From: Hyphomicrobiales bacterium
GTDB lineage: Bacteria > Pseudomonadota > Alphaproteobacteria > Rhizobiales > JAJFHR01
DNA length: 64,000 bases
Assembly (NCBI GenBank): GCA_021775475.1
Contig: JAJFHS010000020.1
Location: 1-64,000 of the forward strand
Direction of reading: 5' to 3'
Shown: one piece after another, positions 38,318-46,246 of the stretch
Numbering within the stretch: the stretch's first letter is position 1
Layout: every line of letters begins with the position of its first letter
Translations under genes and position numbers: made by a program
The notes under the pieces: generated by a model
The model's database searches: none
Told to the model about the DNA's origin: nothing
Seen by the model: the letters and a program-made list of their open reading frames with translations, nothing else

Positions 38318-39586
38318 TTACTCCTTGCTTATTCTTAGTTTTTTCAGGAGCGGACCCAGCAATGAGCTTTTTGTCTCTTCAACACTGGCCCGGTTGGTTA
38401 CGATTTGAGCCAGATGCTGAAACCCTTCGGCAATTTTGGTGTTGGACCTGAGTTCATTTATCATCTGCCCGTTGTTTGCAGCCTGGCCGAAAATCTGCGG
38501 CTCAAACGGCAGGACGAGCGTTGGCGTCAGATCAAGGGATTTGGCAAAATCTTCGGGGCTTATCTCAGGGCGTTTTGGCGTGCCTACCTGATTGATGATC
38601 AGCCGGGGCTGGACATCATTGCGGCGTGTGGACCGAAGCAGGTCGATTATGCTTTTGGCATTTCTCAAGTTAGCCAGATCCGGCATGGCCGTAATGATGA
38701 TTTCATCTGCGGTGACAAGTGTGTGTTTCACCCAAGGCGACCACAGATGGGGTAAATCGATAATTACCGATGGCGTCGATTGCTTGAGCGTATCAATAAC
38801 TTTTTCGACGCTGTTTTGTTCAACGTCGATCTGGCGCTCCAGAGAACCGGCACTTGCAAACAAACTGAGATGCTCGGAGCATTTGGTTAAAAGGCGATCG
38901 AGCATGACCGCGTCCAGTCGATCAGGCGCACCGAGTGCTTCGGCAATTCCCTGGGGCGGATCCTGATTGAAATTGAGACCTGCGGTGCCAAAGGGCACAT
39001 CAAAATCAGCAACCACCACGCCTTCCTGAAACGTCTCGGCGATGGCCCAGCCGATATTATGAGAAATTGTGCTTGAACCAACACCACCCTTGGCCCCCAC
39101 AAATGCATAGGTGCGGCCAACCGGAGAGTTTTCGGGATCACCATAAAGGTTGGCGATATACTCGATAAGCTGAACTTCACCAATAGGGGCTACCGCATAT
39201 TCGCTGACCCCCTGGTTCATCAATTCGCGGTATAAAATGACATCATTTATATGCCCGATTACCATCACCTTGGTCCCGGCATCGCAGACCTGGGCCAGAT
39301 TGTTAAGTTCAGCCAAAACAAAGTCACGCGGCGCATTGGTCTCAACAATCAAAAGATTGGGAGTGGGGGTGGTTTTATAGACTTCAATCGCCTTTTCAAT
39401 CCCCCCCATTTGGACGTTGACATGGGCTTTGTAGAGCCTGCGGTCAATGGCGGCGCGTTGGGTGGCATCACACATTTCCGGCGTTACACAGAACGCCTGA
39501 ATGGAAATTCTTGGAATTGCTCCAATAACAACCGATGGAGATTGCTGTTCTGAATTAACGTCGATTTCCTGAGCAGTAGTATTCAT
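38318..39586 (-). CDS. cpaE: Pilus assembly ATPase-like protein CpaE/TadZ
   Basis: A MinD/ParA-like polar localisation factor, 422 residues. The N-terminal 150 residues form a receiver-like domain without clear phosphorylation residues. The ATPase domain starts with the deviant Walker A FVGAKGGVGSSTISHNIGWA and VVVADFDVPFGT. In related bacteria CpaE recruits the pilus apparatus to the pole. Its ATG overlaps the cpaD stop by one base. Confidence 0.94.
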   Translation of the reverse strand: MNTTAQEIDVNSEQQSPSVVIGAIPRISIQAFCVTPEMCDATQRAAIDRRLYKAHVNVQMGGIEKAIEVYKTTPTPNLLIVETNAPRDFVLAELNNLAQVCDAGTKVMVIGHINDVILYRELMNQGVSEYAVAPIGEVQLIEYIANLYGDPENSPVGRTYAFVGAKGGVGSSTISHNIGWAIAETFQEGVVVADFDVPFGTAGLNFNQDPPQGIAEALGAPDRLDAVMLDRLLTKCSEHLSLFASAGSLERQIDVEQNSVEKVIDTLKQSTPSVIIDLPHLWSPWVKHTLVTADEIIITAMPDLANLRNAKSIIDLLRSTRRNDVQPRLIINQVGTPKRPEISPEDFAKSLDLTPTLVLPFEPQIFGQAANNGQMINELRSNTKIAEGFQHLAQIVTNRASVEETKSSLLGPLLKKLRISKE

Positions 39587-40347
39587 TACTGTGCCACGCT
39601 ACTTACTGTTCCAGCTTCGGCAGCGCTGCGTTCGGCTGTGGTAACTTCACCTGCACGGTATTGATCGAAAACCGTGTCGCGGCGCTGTGCATCTGTGGGA
39701 TCACTATCTCGCGGTACAATAAGATCGCGTGGATTGGCTACCATGGCGGCGAGATTATTCTGACTGGCGCATCCTAATGTCCAGGTTGGTTTGTTTTCGC
39801 TGGTTTTCGTGCTGCTTTCAGGCCAGGCGCCACACTCACTGGCAACGGCGTTAAAGCGGCGATAACTTAAAATCACACCGGATGAACCGCGCCGGGTTCT
39901 TGGCCGGTAATTTACCATTCGTATGCTTGAGCGTGGAATGGCGTTGCGCTCAATTATGCGGCGAACGTCAGCCACTGCGGCGGCAGCGACCACATCATTG
40001 GCGACAGAACTGGGGGTCTTGATTTTAAGCAATTCGCTACCGGATTGCTTAAAATCAGCAACGAAGGCTCTGACCCGATTGCGCTGGCGATAAGACAATC
40101 CGCGACCACTGCGAGACCCATGAATCTTGATTGCGACCACATCATCAACAACCACAATGGGGTGCCTTTCAGTGTATGAGGTAGGTTGCACCGGCTCAAA
40201 TTCAGCTGTGGTTTTGCATGCGCTCAAAGATGTCAGGGCAATGGCAACACCAATGCGTAGCGGCCAGGGGGATTTGCGGTATTGACGCATAGAACTAACT
40301 CCATATGACGAGGCGGATTGATCGGCTTGCAACATTGTTTTTCTCAT
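39586..40347 (-). CDS. cpaD: Pilus assembly lipoprotein CpaD
   Basis: A 253-residue outer-membrane lipoprotein that supports the secretin CpaC. The lipobox is LSAC (LTSLSACKTTAEFEP). The middle contains the CpaD-family motif VAAAAVADVRRIIERNAIPR and the C-terminal part GCASQNNLAAMVANPRDLIV. The ATG at 40347 has GGAG six bases upstream; a TTG further up (40368) would overlap cpaC. A shorter alternative begins at MRQYRK (40290). Confidence 0.92.
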   Translation of the reverse strand: MRKTMLQADQSASSYGVSSMRQYRKSPWPLRIGVAIALTSLSACKTTAEFEPVQPTSYTERHPIVVVDDVVAIKIHGSRSGRGLSYRQRNRVRAFVADFKQSGSELLKIKTPSSVANDVVAAAAVADVRRIIERNAIPRSSIRMVNYRPRTRRGSSGVILSYRRFNAVASECGAWPESSTKTSENKPTWTLGCASQNNLAAMVANPRDLIVPRDSDPTDAQRRDTVFDQYRAGEVTTAERSAAEAGTVSSVAQ

Positions 40348-40360
40348 TTTCAACTCCGCA

Positions 40361-41842
40361 CTACTCAATTATATATCCAACGCCACCACGGTAAGCACCT
40401 GGCGGTAACGGGCGCCCCTTGACACCGTAGACCTTGTGAAGCTGACCCATAAAGATGGTCTCGACATCACTGGCAACTTCAAAACCCGCGTCAGGTTGCA
40501 CAAGTTTGTCGCGCGCCACTGCTTTGACAATGTAAGGCGTGACGATGACGACGAGCTCGGTTTCGGAATTCTGAAAATCCCGGCTTCTGAACAAAGATCC
40601 CAATACCGGCAAATCCTTCATGCCGGGGAAACCATTGATGGTTTGCCTCAGTCTTTCCTGTATCAGTCCAGCCATTACAAGTGATCCACCCGAAGGCAAT
40701 TCCACAGTGGTTTCAGCCCGCCTGACATTAAGAGAGGGGATGGATAAATTGCCTAGTGAAACAGCGCCGACATTGGATAGTTCACTGACTTCGGTCGACA
40801 CCTTCATGGAGATGCGCCCGCCCGATAAAACCAGCGGCGTAAAGCCCAGTCCGACGCCAAACGGTTTAAATGTAATGGTTATGTTGCCATCCCGATCGCG
40901 ACCTGCGGGTACCGGAAATTCACCGCCAGCGAGAAATTTGGCCGATTCACCCGTGATCGCCGTCAATGTGGGTTCAGCAAGGGTTCGCAATACGCCGACC
41001 CGCTCCATCGCCCGCAAAACACTGCTGGCATCAGGAACAGTGTTTACGAACTGATTGGAAGCACCGCCATTGGTGAAACCTTGCAAGCCTGATCCGTTCA
41101 ACGCTGTCCCCGCAACGCTGAAGGGATTTACCGAGGCAAAATTTACAACCGAGCTGCCAATTTTGATGGCCGCAGATAAATCAACACCAAGCTGTTTGAG
41201 AACATCGCGCTGCATTTCGGCAACCGTGACCTTCAACATAACCTGTTCTTTGCCGGAAATTTGAATGAGGTTCAAAACTTTCTTTTCATCACCGGCAAAT
41301 TTTTCGGCCAATTGTTTCGCCCGGTTCGATTCGGCTGAACTCCTGGCAACACCGCTGAGAACCACATTATCATTGATGGCTTCTACTTTTACGCTTGCAT
41401 CAGGTAACAGACGGTTGATCATTCGGCGCAACATGGTCAGATCGCGTTCAACCTCGACCTCTAAAATGAGCATTTCGCGACCGTTGTTATCGAAGAAAAA
41501 CACATTGGTCTGGCCAACCTCCAGTCCGATCAGATAAGTCAGATTGGCCGAACGCACCACGGCGTCAACTTTCTTGGGATTGGATACCAGCACATCACGA
41601 GCGTCTTTAGGCAGTCTTACGATCAAGGATTTGTTGAGACCGATTTTGATGCGTTTAATGCGCTGGTTGGGACCGACACGGTCAATTCGCATTACTCTGT
41701 TTTGGTCACCTGCAGCCAAAGCTGTGGTTTCAACAGAGGTCTGAACAAGTAAAACCACCGGCAACAGTGCCAGCATTAAAAACCATTTTATCGCTCTATT
41801 CATTGTTCTTTTCCGGCTAGGCACGGTCTGGCTGATCATCAT
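40361..41842 (-). CDS. cpaC: Flp pilus outer-membrane secretin CpaC/RcpA
   Basis: About 493 residues. A signal peptide (hydrophobic stretch FLMLALLPVVLLVQTSV) leads to the pilus N-terminal domain, with KIGLNKSLIVRLPKDARDVL and NNGREMLILEVEVE. A BON-like segment follows (VEAINDNVVLSGVARSSAES), then the secretin core with RTLAEPTLTAITGESAKFLA and the VPVLGSLF-like DLPVLGSLFRSRDFQNSETE end. The ATG at 41842 lies five bases after AGAGG; an internal ATG at 41803 also fits a signal peptide. Confidence 0.94.
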   Translation of the reverse strand: MMISQTVPSRKRTMNRAIKWFLMLALLPVVLLVQTSVETTALAAGDQNRVMRIDRVGPNQRIKRIKIGLNKSLIVRLPKDARDVLVSNPKKVDAVVRSANLTYLIGLEVGQTNVFFFDNNGREMLILEVEVERDLTMLRRMINRLLPDASVKVEAINDNVVLSGVARSSAESNRAKQLAEKFAGDEKKVLNLIQISGKEQVMLKVTVAEMQRDVLKQLGVDLSAAIKIGSSVVNFASVNPFSVAGTALNGSGLQGFTNGGASNQFVNTVPDASSVLRAMERVGVLRTLAEPTLTAITGESAKFLAGGEFPVPAGRDRDGNITITFKPFGVGLGFTPLVLSGGRISMKVSTEVSELSNVGAVSLGNLSIPSLNVRRAETTVELPSGGSLVMAGLIQERLRQTINGFPGMKDLPVLGSLFRSRDFQNSETELVVIVTPYIVKAVARDKLVQPDAGFEVASDVETIFMGQLHKVYGVKGRPLPPGAYRGGVGYIIE

Positions 41843-41866
41843 CTTTTCCTCTTGCAAGCTCGTGCA

Positions 41867-42703
41867 TTATTGCGACGTATCGACGGTCCGCGATATGCCG
41901 TAGCGCAAAACCGTAATTTTATTGGCATTGCCCCGACCCTTTTTACTGTTCAAATATGGGGCTGTCAGTGGAGCTGCATTTATTCCGCCAGCATCGACGA
42001 TAGAGCGCAAGGCCAGCGTAATTTCGCCCTTTGAAACCGACAATGACATCAATTCCGCCTGGTCAGGCCGAAGTTCCAGCGTTGCGGTTTTTCCAACTGC
42101 AACCTGTTTATTGTCAGAGGCCTTTTTTTCCTTCAGGGACTGATCAATGGCCAGAACGCGCACGTTGCTTAAAATTGTTTCACTTACGTAAACCTGTTTG
42201 TCGCGCCCGCCGTCATCACCATTTTTTTCTTTACGGGTCAAAAGTACGTCGACGCGATCATTGGGCAGAATAAACCCACCCGCACCGGTTACCGGGGAAA
42301 TGCGCACGCTGATTGCCCGCATGCCTTTGGGCAGGATGGCAGCCATATAGCCGCCGCCATTGGTCGCAACCAGTTTGGCCATATTGATTGGCTCACCAAC
42401 CACAATGCTCGAGCGAACGGCTGCCCCGGTGATATTTTTTCGGTTCTTGCCACCTTTGGCGCGAATGATGAAACCTGATGAGACAATTTTTTTCGGCCAC
42501 GGCTGCCAGCGCAGGTCTTTATCCTGGATCAGGGAGCCAAGTTCCAGTCTGTTGGCGGCAACGAGGACATCGACAGTTTCGATCTGAGGTTTTTTGGCAA
42601 CCGCCTGTTTTGGCCCACTGGAAAGAAGACCGCGAGCCATAAATGCAGCGCCAATTGCGGCAACAGCGGCGACGGCGAGGATCATGATTCGAATCAATTT
42701 CAT
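41867..42703 (-). CDS. cpaB: Flp pilus assembly protein CpaB/RcpC (SAF domain)
   Basis: A 278-residue periplasmic protein with an N-terminal membrane anchor (MKLIRIMILAVAAVAAIGAA) and a SAF-like domain (VDVLVAANRLELGSLIQDKD, then GEPINMAKLV). It is followed by the CpaB-specific RISPVTGAGGFILPNDRVDV. The ATG at 42703 has AGGTG eight bases upstream; the frame opens at 42748. It begins the cpaB-C-D-E-F-tadB-C series. Confidence 0.93.
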   Translation of the reverse strand: MKLIRIMILAVAAVAAIGAAFMARGLLSSGPKQAVAKKPQIETVDVLVAANRLELGSLIQDKDLRWQPWPKKIVSSGFIIRAKGGKNRKNITGAAVRSSIVVGEPINMAKLVATNGGGYMAAILPKGMRAISVRISPVTGAGGFILPNDRVDVLLTRKEKNGDDGGRDKQVYVSETILSNVRVLAIDQSLKEKKASDNKQVAVGKTATLELRPDQAELMSLSVSKGEITLALRSIVDAGGINAAPLTAPYLNSKKGRGNANKITVLRYGISRTVDTSQ

Positions 42704-42778
42704 TACAAATACACCTGTTTTACAAGGACAAGTGCCAATCTTGTGCACCTGAACAGTCCGAACTTAGATCGGCAATGG

Positions 42779-42793
42779 TCAAATTATGGTTAA
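42779..42793 (-). promoter_or_regulatory. CtrA-like box upstream of cpaB
   Basis: On the minus strand the sequence is TTAA, seven bases, TTGA, one mismatch from the CtrA consensus TTAA-N7-TTAA. It lies about 76 bases before the cpaB ATG. CtrA controls pilus genes in Caulobacter. A single near-match in AT-rich DNA is weak evidence. Confidence 0.3.
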
Positions 42794-42849
42794 CTAAAGA
42801 TTTCGGGATGCGTTTTTTTGGCACGATTAGCGCAAACACCGGGTTTGTT

Positions 42850-42885
42850 GGGTCAATTTCGACTCTTGTTTGACCCTTTTTTATT
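42850..42885 (+). terminator. Possible plus-strand intrinsic terminator in the cpaA-cpaB gap
   Basis: A seven-bp stem GGGTCAA/TTGACCC is followed on the plus strand by TTTTTTATTTT. All known genes here run on the minus strand, where no U-run follows the hairpin. It could end an antisense transcript, or the U-run orientation may be chance. Confidence 0.3.
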
Positions 42886-42893
42886 TTCGTTAC

Positions 42894-43406
42894 CTATGGG
42901 GCCAACAGTTTAAAAATGTCCGTATACGGGTAAATGTAAATTCCACCTGCAGCCAGTGCCAAGCCATAAGGAATGCCGTTTTCAAGCGTATGCAAGCGGC
43001 TAAGCCAGCTTTGTTTTGCCAAAACATTGGGCATCGGGAGATTGTGCAGCGATAACATGAGAACTGTTAAAGCACCGCCAAGAACGCTGGCGATAAGGAC
43101 ATATTCGAGCAAATTTGCCCAGCCCATCCAGATGGCAGTGGCAGCGAAAAGTTTAGCATCGCCCCCACCTATCCAGCCCCTGGCAAAAAAAGTGAAGCTA
43201 ATCGCCAGCATGGCCAGACCGGCCAACAGGTGCATGCCAATGGCCTCAGCCTCCATGCCTGAAAAAGCGGAAAGCAGTAAAAATCCGAAAACCAGCCCCA
43301 ATGATACCTTGTTGGAAATAGTCATCGTAAACAAATCGCTCACCGCGGCTATGATCATTGCCGCGGGGAAAACAGTCAGAATCAATAAAGTGCTCATATC
43401 CATCAT
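42894..43406 (-). CDS. cpaA: Prepilin peptidase CpaA/TadV
   Basis: An A24-family membrane aspartyl protease of about 170 residues that cleaves the Flp prepilin leader. The first catalytic Asp is in AAVSDLFTMTISN and the second in the GxGD-like motif IGGGDAKLFAATAIWMGW. About six membrane segments. The ATG at 43406 (MMDMSTLLIL) gives the usual short N-terminus; the frame opens at 43490. It sits between flp and cpaB. Confidence 0.92.
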   Translation of the reverse strand: MMDMSTLLILTVFPAAMIIAAVSDLFTMTISNKVSLGLVFGFLLLSAFSGMEAEAIGMHLLAGLAMLAISFTFFARGWIGGGDAKLFAATAIWMGWANLLEYVLIASVLGGALTVLMLSLHNLPMPNVLAKQSWLSRLHTLENGIPYGLALAAGGIYIYPYTDIFKLLAP

Positions 43407-43510
43407 AGAACCACTACCTGTCAGTTGTGATTTGAAACCCTTGCTGGTTGCAGAAACAATGCATTGGCGAAGTAAATTAGATGTAAACATGTTGGACGAG
43501 CGAGCGCGGT

Positions 43511-43550
43511 CATAAAAAAACCGTGGGAAGCGACCTGCTTCCCACGGTTT
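43511..43550 (-). terminator. Intrinsic terminator downstream of flp
   Basis: A 13-bp perfect stem (AAACCGTGGGAAG and complement, loop of seven bases). On the minus strand it is followed by TTTTTTT. Located about 90 bases past the flp stop, before cpaA. It should let the abundant pilin transcript end before the assembly genes. Confidence 0.88.
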
Positions 43551-43635
43551 TAATATTTTCGTCTCTCCAGGTTAACACCAATCCAGCTTGTTGGAAAAAG
43601 ATGCCCCCCCGGAGCATATCTTCATCTTTTCAGAT

Positions 43636-43800
43636 TTAGTTCAGTGCGCTACTTACGCTTGTGAACGTACCTGTCAGGCTGGTGCCCAGAGCGCCAACAG
43701 CACCGATGATTGCTACTGAGATGCCTGCGGCAATAAGACCATATTCAATGGCAGTTGCACCGGATTCATCTGAAATAAAACGCGTAACCAGATTTTTCAT
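43636..43800 (-). CDS. flp: Flp/Fap-type pilin
   Basis: The 54-residue major pilin precursor. A short basic leader (MKNLVTRFISDESG) is cut before ATAIEYGLIAAG, which includes the conserved Glu-Tyr of Flp pilins. A hydrophobic helix and a short tail (GTFTSVSSALN) follow. The ATG at 43800 has a strong AGGAG eight bases upstream. A terminator lies downstream and a long AT-rich leader region upstream. Confidence 0.95.
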   Translation of the reverse strand: MKNLVTRFISDESGATAIEYGLIAAGISVAIIGAVGALGTSLTGTFTSVSSALN

Positions 43801-43824
43801 TTGTCGTCTCCTTATTAAAATCAA

Positions 43825-44440
43825 TTTGATCGTTCAATCGACAGCTTTTGTTCTTCCCGCCATTTAGTTTTTTTATGTCCCTTGGCAGAACTGAACTGAC
43901 GCAACACTACCAACAAGACGTTACCTCCAAGTTAATATAAAAATATATTTTTAAATAAAAAATTGATAATTATAGGTTTTAATATGGTAGTAAATAAGTA
44001 TTTTTTATTTCTATATTATAAATTCTTACATAAATCATGATTTATAAATTATTAATACAGACTTTTAATCGGATAATAAAACATTAATACGGGTTTTTTT
44101 GATTTATATATTTTTTTTATTCTACAAAATGTTTCAGGAAAACCTTAAGAGATTTCGCACGTTTCTTGCCTAACCAACTCTCGACAAGCCATCTTCGCAA
44201 AATCACCGCCACCAGCGCTACCATTGCTGCCATTGCTGCCACAGGCAATTTCGGATGATTATTGTATTTCGTGCGGGCTTTGCGCGGGCATGACTATTTA
44301 AAACCGCAATTGCGGGCTTTTGAATTGATACTTCTGAAGCTGCAAGCCTCAAAAAATGGGCTGTAAGGACTTTATTCACCATTTTTGCGGTTAATTGAGA
44401 GAATCAGTACTGCCAATTTCAAGCTGAAAGCTTAACAGTT
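43825..44440. other. 616-base non-coding region between flp and the pilus N-domain gene, with a very AT-rich core
   Basis: The stretch 43930-44130 is almost entirely A and T, with many short poly-A and poly-T runs. It contrasts sharply with the roughly 50% GC surroundings. It lies upstream of two divergent pilus genes and so probably holds both promoters. The sequence is the kind favoured by H-NS/MucR/Ros-type silencers or curvature-dependent promoters. I could not place a convincing -35/-10 pair or a perfect CtrA box. A small 12-base palindrome (CCGCAATTGCGG) is at 44304. Confidence 0.6.
44117..44233 (-). CDS. Possible small membrane peptide of 38 residues
   Basis: A short frame reads MAAMVALVAVILRRWLVESW, then a basic tail (LGKKRAKSLKVFLKHFVE). 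The layout of one hydrophobic helix plus a Lys/Arg-rich end is typical of small membrane peptides. No clear ribosome site precedes either ATG (44233 or 44224), and I know no homologue. It lies in the flp upstream region in the same orientation as flp. Confidence 0.2.
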   Translation of the reverse strand: MAAMVALVAVILRRWLVESWLGKKRAKSLKVFLKHFVE

Positions 44441-44941
44441 ATGACCATTTTCCATTTAAAGCCAATTGCTGCCCTGACTGCCAAAGTCGTGAATTTTGCA
44501 TTGATTTTGACGATAGCCAGTTTTTTATTTGGCACCCCTGGATCTGCGGCTCAGTTAATCAAGGTTACAGTTGACCAGGCACGCATCATGCGCCTTAACA
44601 CCTCGGCGCAGACAATTATTGTCGGCAATCCAATTATCGCGGACGTCAACATTCAAGACGGTCAGATTTTGGTGGTTATGGGAAAAAATTCAGGCTCAAC
44701 GAACATTATTGCTCTTGATGGCGAGGGTCGCGAGATTGCCAATATTGATATTATTGTCGAATCCAGCGGCAACAACAGTCTGACCCTTTACAAGGGATCT
44801 TCACGAATTTCGATGAACTGTTCGCCAAATTGTGAGCGCTCACTTAATGTTGGTGATGGTGTTTTGAATTTTGAACAGATCGAAAAGCAAATTGGTAAAA
44901 AATCTGGCGCAACAAAAACTGCAGCTCAATTCGCAAACTAG
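44441..44941 (+). CDS. Free-standing pilus assembly N-terminal domain protein
   Basis: A 166-residue exported protein. The signal peptide covers about residues 1-37 (FALILTIASFLFGTPGSAA). It consists of one pilus-assembly N-terminal domain of the kind found at the start of CpaC (QTIIVGNPIIADVNIQDGQI, GREIANIDIIVES). It lacks the secretin core. The tail carries a Cys pair (SMNCSPNCERSLNVGDG). It is divergent from flp. Its TAG stop forms part of the CTAG target duplication of the insertion that follows, so the insertion left the protein intact. Confidence 0.85.
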   Translation: MTIFHLKPIAALTAKVVNFALILTIASFLFGTPGSAAQLIKVTVDQARIMRLNTSAQTIIVGNPIIADVNIQDGQILVVMGKNSGSTNIIALDGEGREIANIDIIVESSGNNSLTLYKGSSRISMNCSPNCERSLNVGDGVLNFEQIEKQIGKKSGATKTAAQFAN

Positions 44942-44959
44942 GGTCAGGACCCATTAATT
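44942..44959 (+). repeat. Left terminal inverted repeat of the IS5-family element
   Basis: Eighteen bases pairing with 46999-47016 with three mismatches. Preceded directly by CTAG, whose TAG is the stop codon of the pilus N-domain gene. Confidence 0.75.
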
Positions 44960-45099
44960 TCAAAGATGCCGAATGACGGCTCCGAGCCCTTTGCGGACTC
45001 AAAGTTATCGAGGCATTACCCATTAGATGTTGAACTAACAATGGACGCACCTGCAGTAATCTGCATACTTAACTCCATTGTCAAACTCTTGGGGATAAG

Positions 45100-45660
45100 A
45101 TGGTCAATACACGAAAAATCGTACTCATTCAGGAACTAATAACATCTGATTATCTTGGTGAAAAATGTGATCCGGTTTCAAGGGTTGCTATGGCTGCTAT
45201 CTTTCGCAACCCGCTTGCAGGTCGTTTCAAAACTGACCTTTCAGTTCTTTTCGAGATCGGTGCCAAACTTGGTGAGCAACTTGCCAAACAGGCGGTAACT
45301 CAACTCGTTGGATCACCAATCACCTATGGAAAGGCTGCAATTGTTGGCACCTCTGGCGACATGGAACACGGTGGGGCAGTTATCCACCCAAAATTAGGCG
45401 CACCAATGCGCGCTGCTGCTCGAGGTGGAGAGGCAGTGATTTCATCAAATGTAAAAATTGGTTCGCCTGGAACTTCAATTGATTTACCATTGGGACACAA
45501 AGATAATCCTTGGTCATTTGATCATTTTGATACAATGACGCTCTGTGTTCCCGATGGCCCTAAACCTGATGAAATAATTATGTTCATTGCTTATGCCGAT
45601 GGCGGCCGCCCAATTCCGCGATGTGGTAGCGGACCGGTTAAAGCCGTCACCCAAGATTAA
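45100..45660 (+). CDS. DUF1185 (amino acid synthesis family) protein, passenger gene 1
   Basis: A 186-residue protein matching the 'amino acid synthesis' DUF1185 family. Marks are the N-terminal TRKIVLIQELITSD, the central GKAAIVGTSGDMEHGGAVIH, then HPKLGAPMRAAARGG and the C-terminal AYADGGRPIPRCG. The biochemical function of the family is not firmly known; members occur near amidase and peptide catabolic genes. A ribosome site (GGGGA) precedes the ATG. It lies nine bases before the SnoaL-like gene, so the two form a small operon inside the mobile element. Confidence 0.8.
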   Translation: MVNTRKIVLIQELITSDYLGEKCDPVSRVAMAAIFRNPLAGRFKTDLSVLFEIGAKLGEQLAKQAVTQLVGSPITYGKAAIVGTSGDMEHGGAVIHPKLGAPMRAAARGGEAVISSNVKIGSPGTSIDLPLGHKDNPWSFDHFDTMTLCVPDGPKPDEIIMFIAYADGGRPIPRCGSGPVKAVTQD

Positions 45661-45669
45661 GGTTAGATC

Positions 45670-46095
45670 ATGCATCCCACAGAAAAAACCGTCCGCCAAT
45701 TCCATGAATCTTGGGATATGCGCGATCCAGACCGTGGAGCACAAGTTATCGCCGAGGACTGTGATTTCGAGGATATAGCTCGCGATGAAAAACTTACTGG
45801 GAAGGAGGCTTATAAGGCCGACTATCATCGCTGGCGTGAGGCCTTTCCAGATGGACTTTGTAAAGTTGAAAATGTTATTGTGAGCGAATGCGGAGAATGG
45901 GCTACCGTCGAGTTTCGCAATACTGGCACCCATACCGGCATTCTGCGTTCTAGTCTCGGGGATTTCGCACCTACCGGCAAACGAGCGGAGGTTCGTTATT
46001 GCTCAGTTATGCGTGTCAAGGACGGAAAGGTAGTCGAGGGGCGCGACTACTATGACAGTGCGACCATCGCACGGCAATTAGGTCTCGTAGACTGA
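45670..46095 (+). CDS. SnoaL-like / NTF2-fold protein, passenger gene 2
   Basis: A 141-residue small alpha+beta-barrel protein. The pattern TVRQFHESWDMRDPDRGAQV, then DCDFEDIA, WREAFPDGLCKVENVIV and VMRVKDGKVVEGRDYYD is typical of SnoaL-like enzymes and polyketide-cyclase-type proteins. The C-terminal EGRDYYDSATIARQLGL is well conserved in the family. Substrate unknown. Paired with the DUF1185 gene within the element. Confidence 0.82.
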   Translation: MHPTEKTVRQFHESWDMRDPDRGAQVIAEDCDFEDIARDEKLTGKEAYKADYHRWREAFPDGLCKVENVIVSECGEWATVEFRNTGTHTGILRSSLGDFAPTGKRAEVRYCSVMRVKDGKVVEGRDYYDSATIARQLGLVD

Positions 46096-46246
46096 TTTTC
46101 TTTGCCGAATGCCTCGATCTTTATACTTAGTCGATCTTCAGGTGTCGTAGAGTGAATATCTCTTTTGTCCGCAACTCGGCCATTCGCAACTAAAAGGGTT
46201 CAAATCTGGTGTCGGATGTGATTCAAATGGGCAGGAGGACCTACCC

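Noticed and set aside
46190-46215. GGGTTCAAATCTGG, like a tRNA T-arm, just before the transposase
   Set aside because: The flanking bases do not form a T-stem, and no acceptor, D or anticodon arm can be placed around it.
46096-46246. Search for a conventional left IS end directly before the transposase
   Set aside because: No sequence here matches GGTCAGG..CATT; the only match is at 44942, so a short IS5 element with separate neighbours is less likely.
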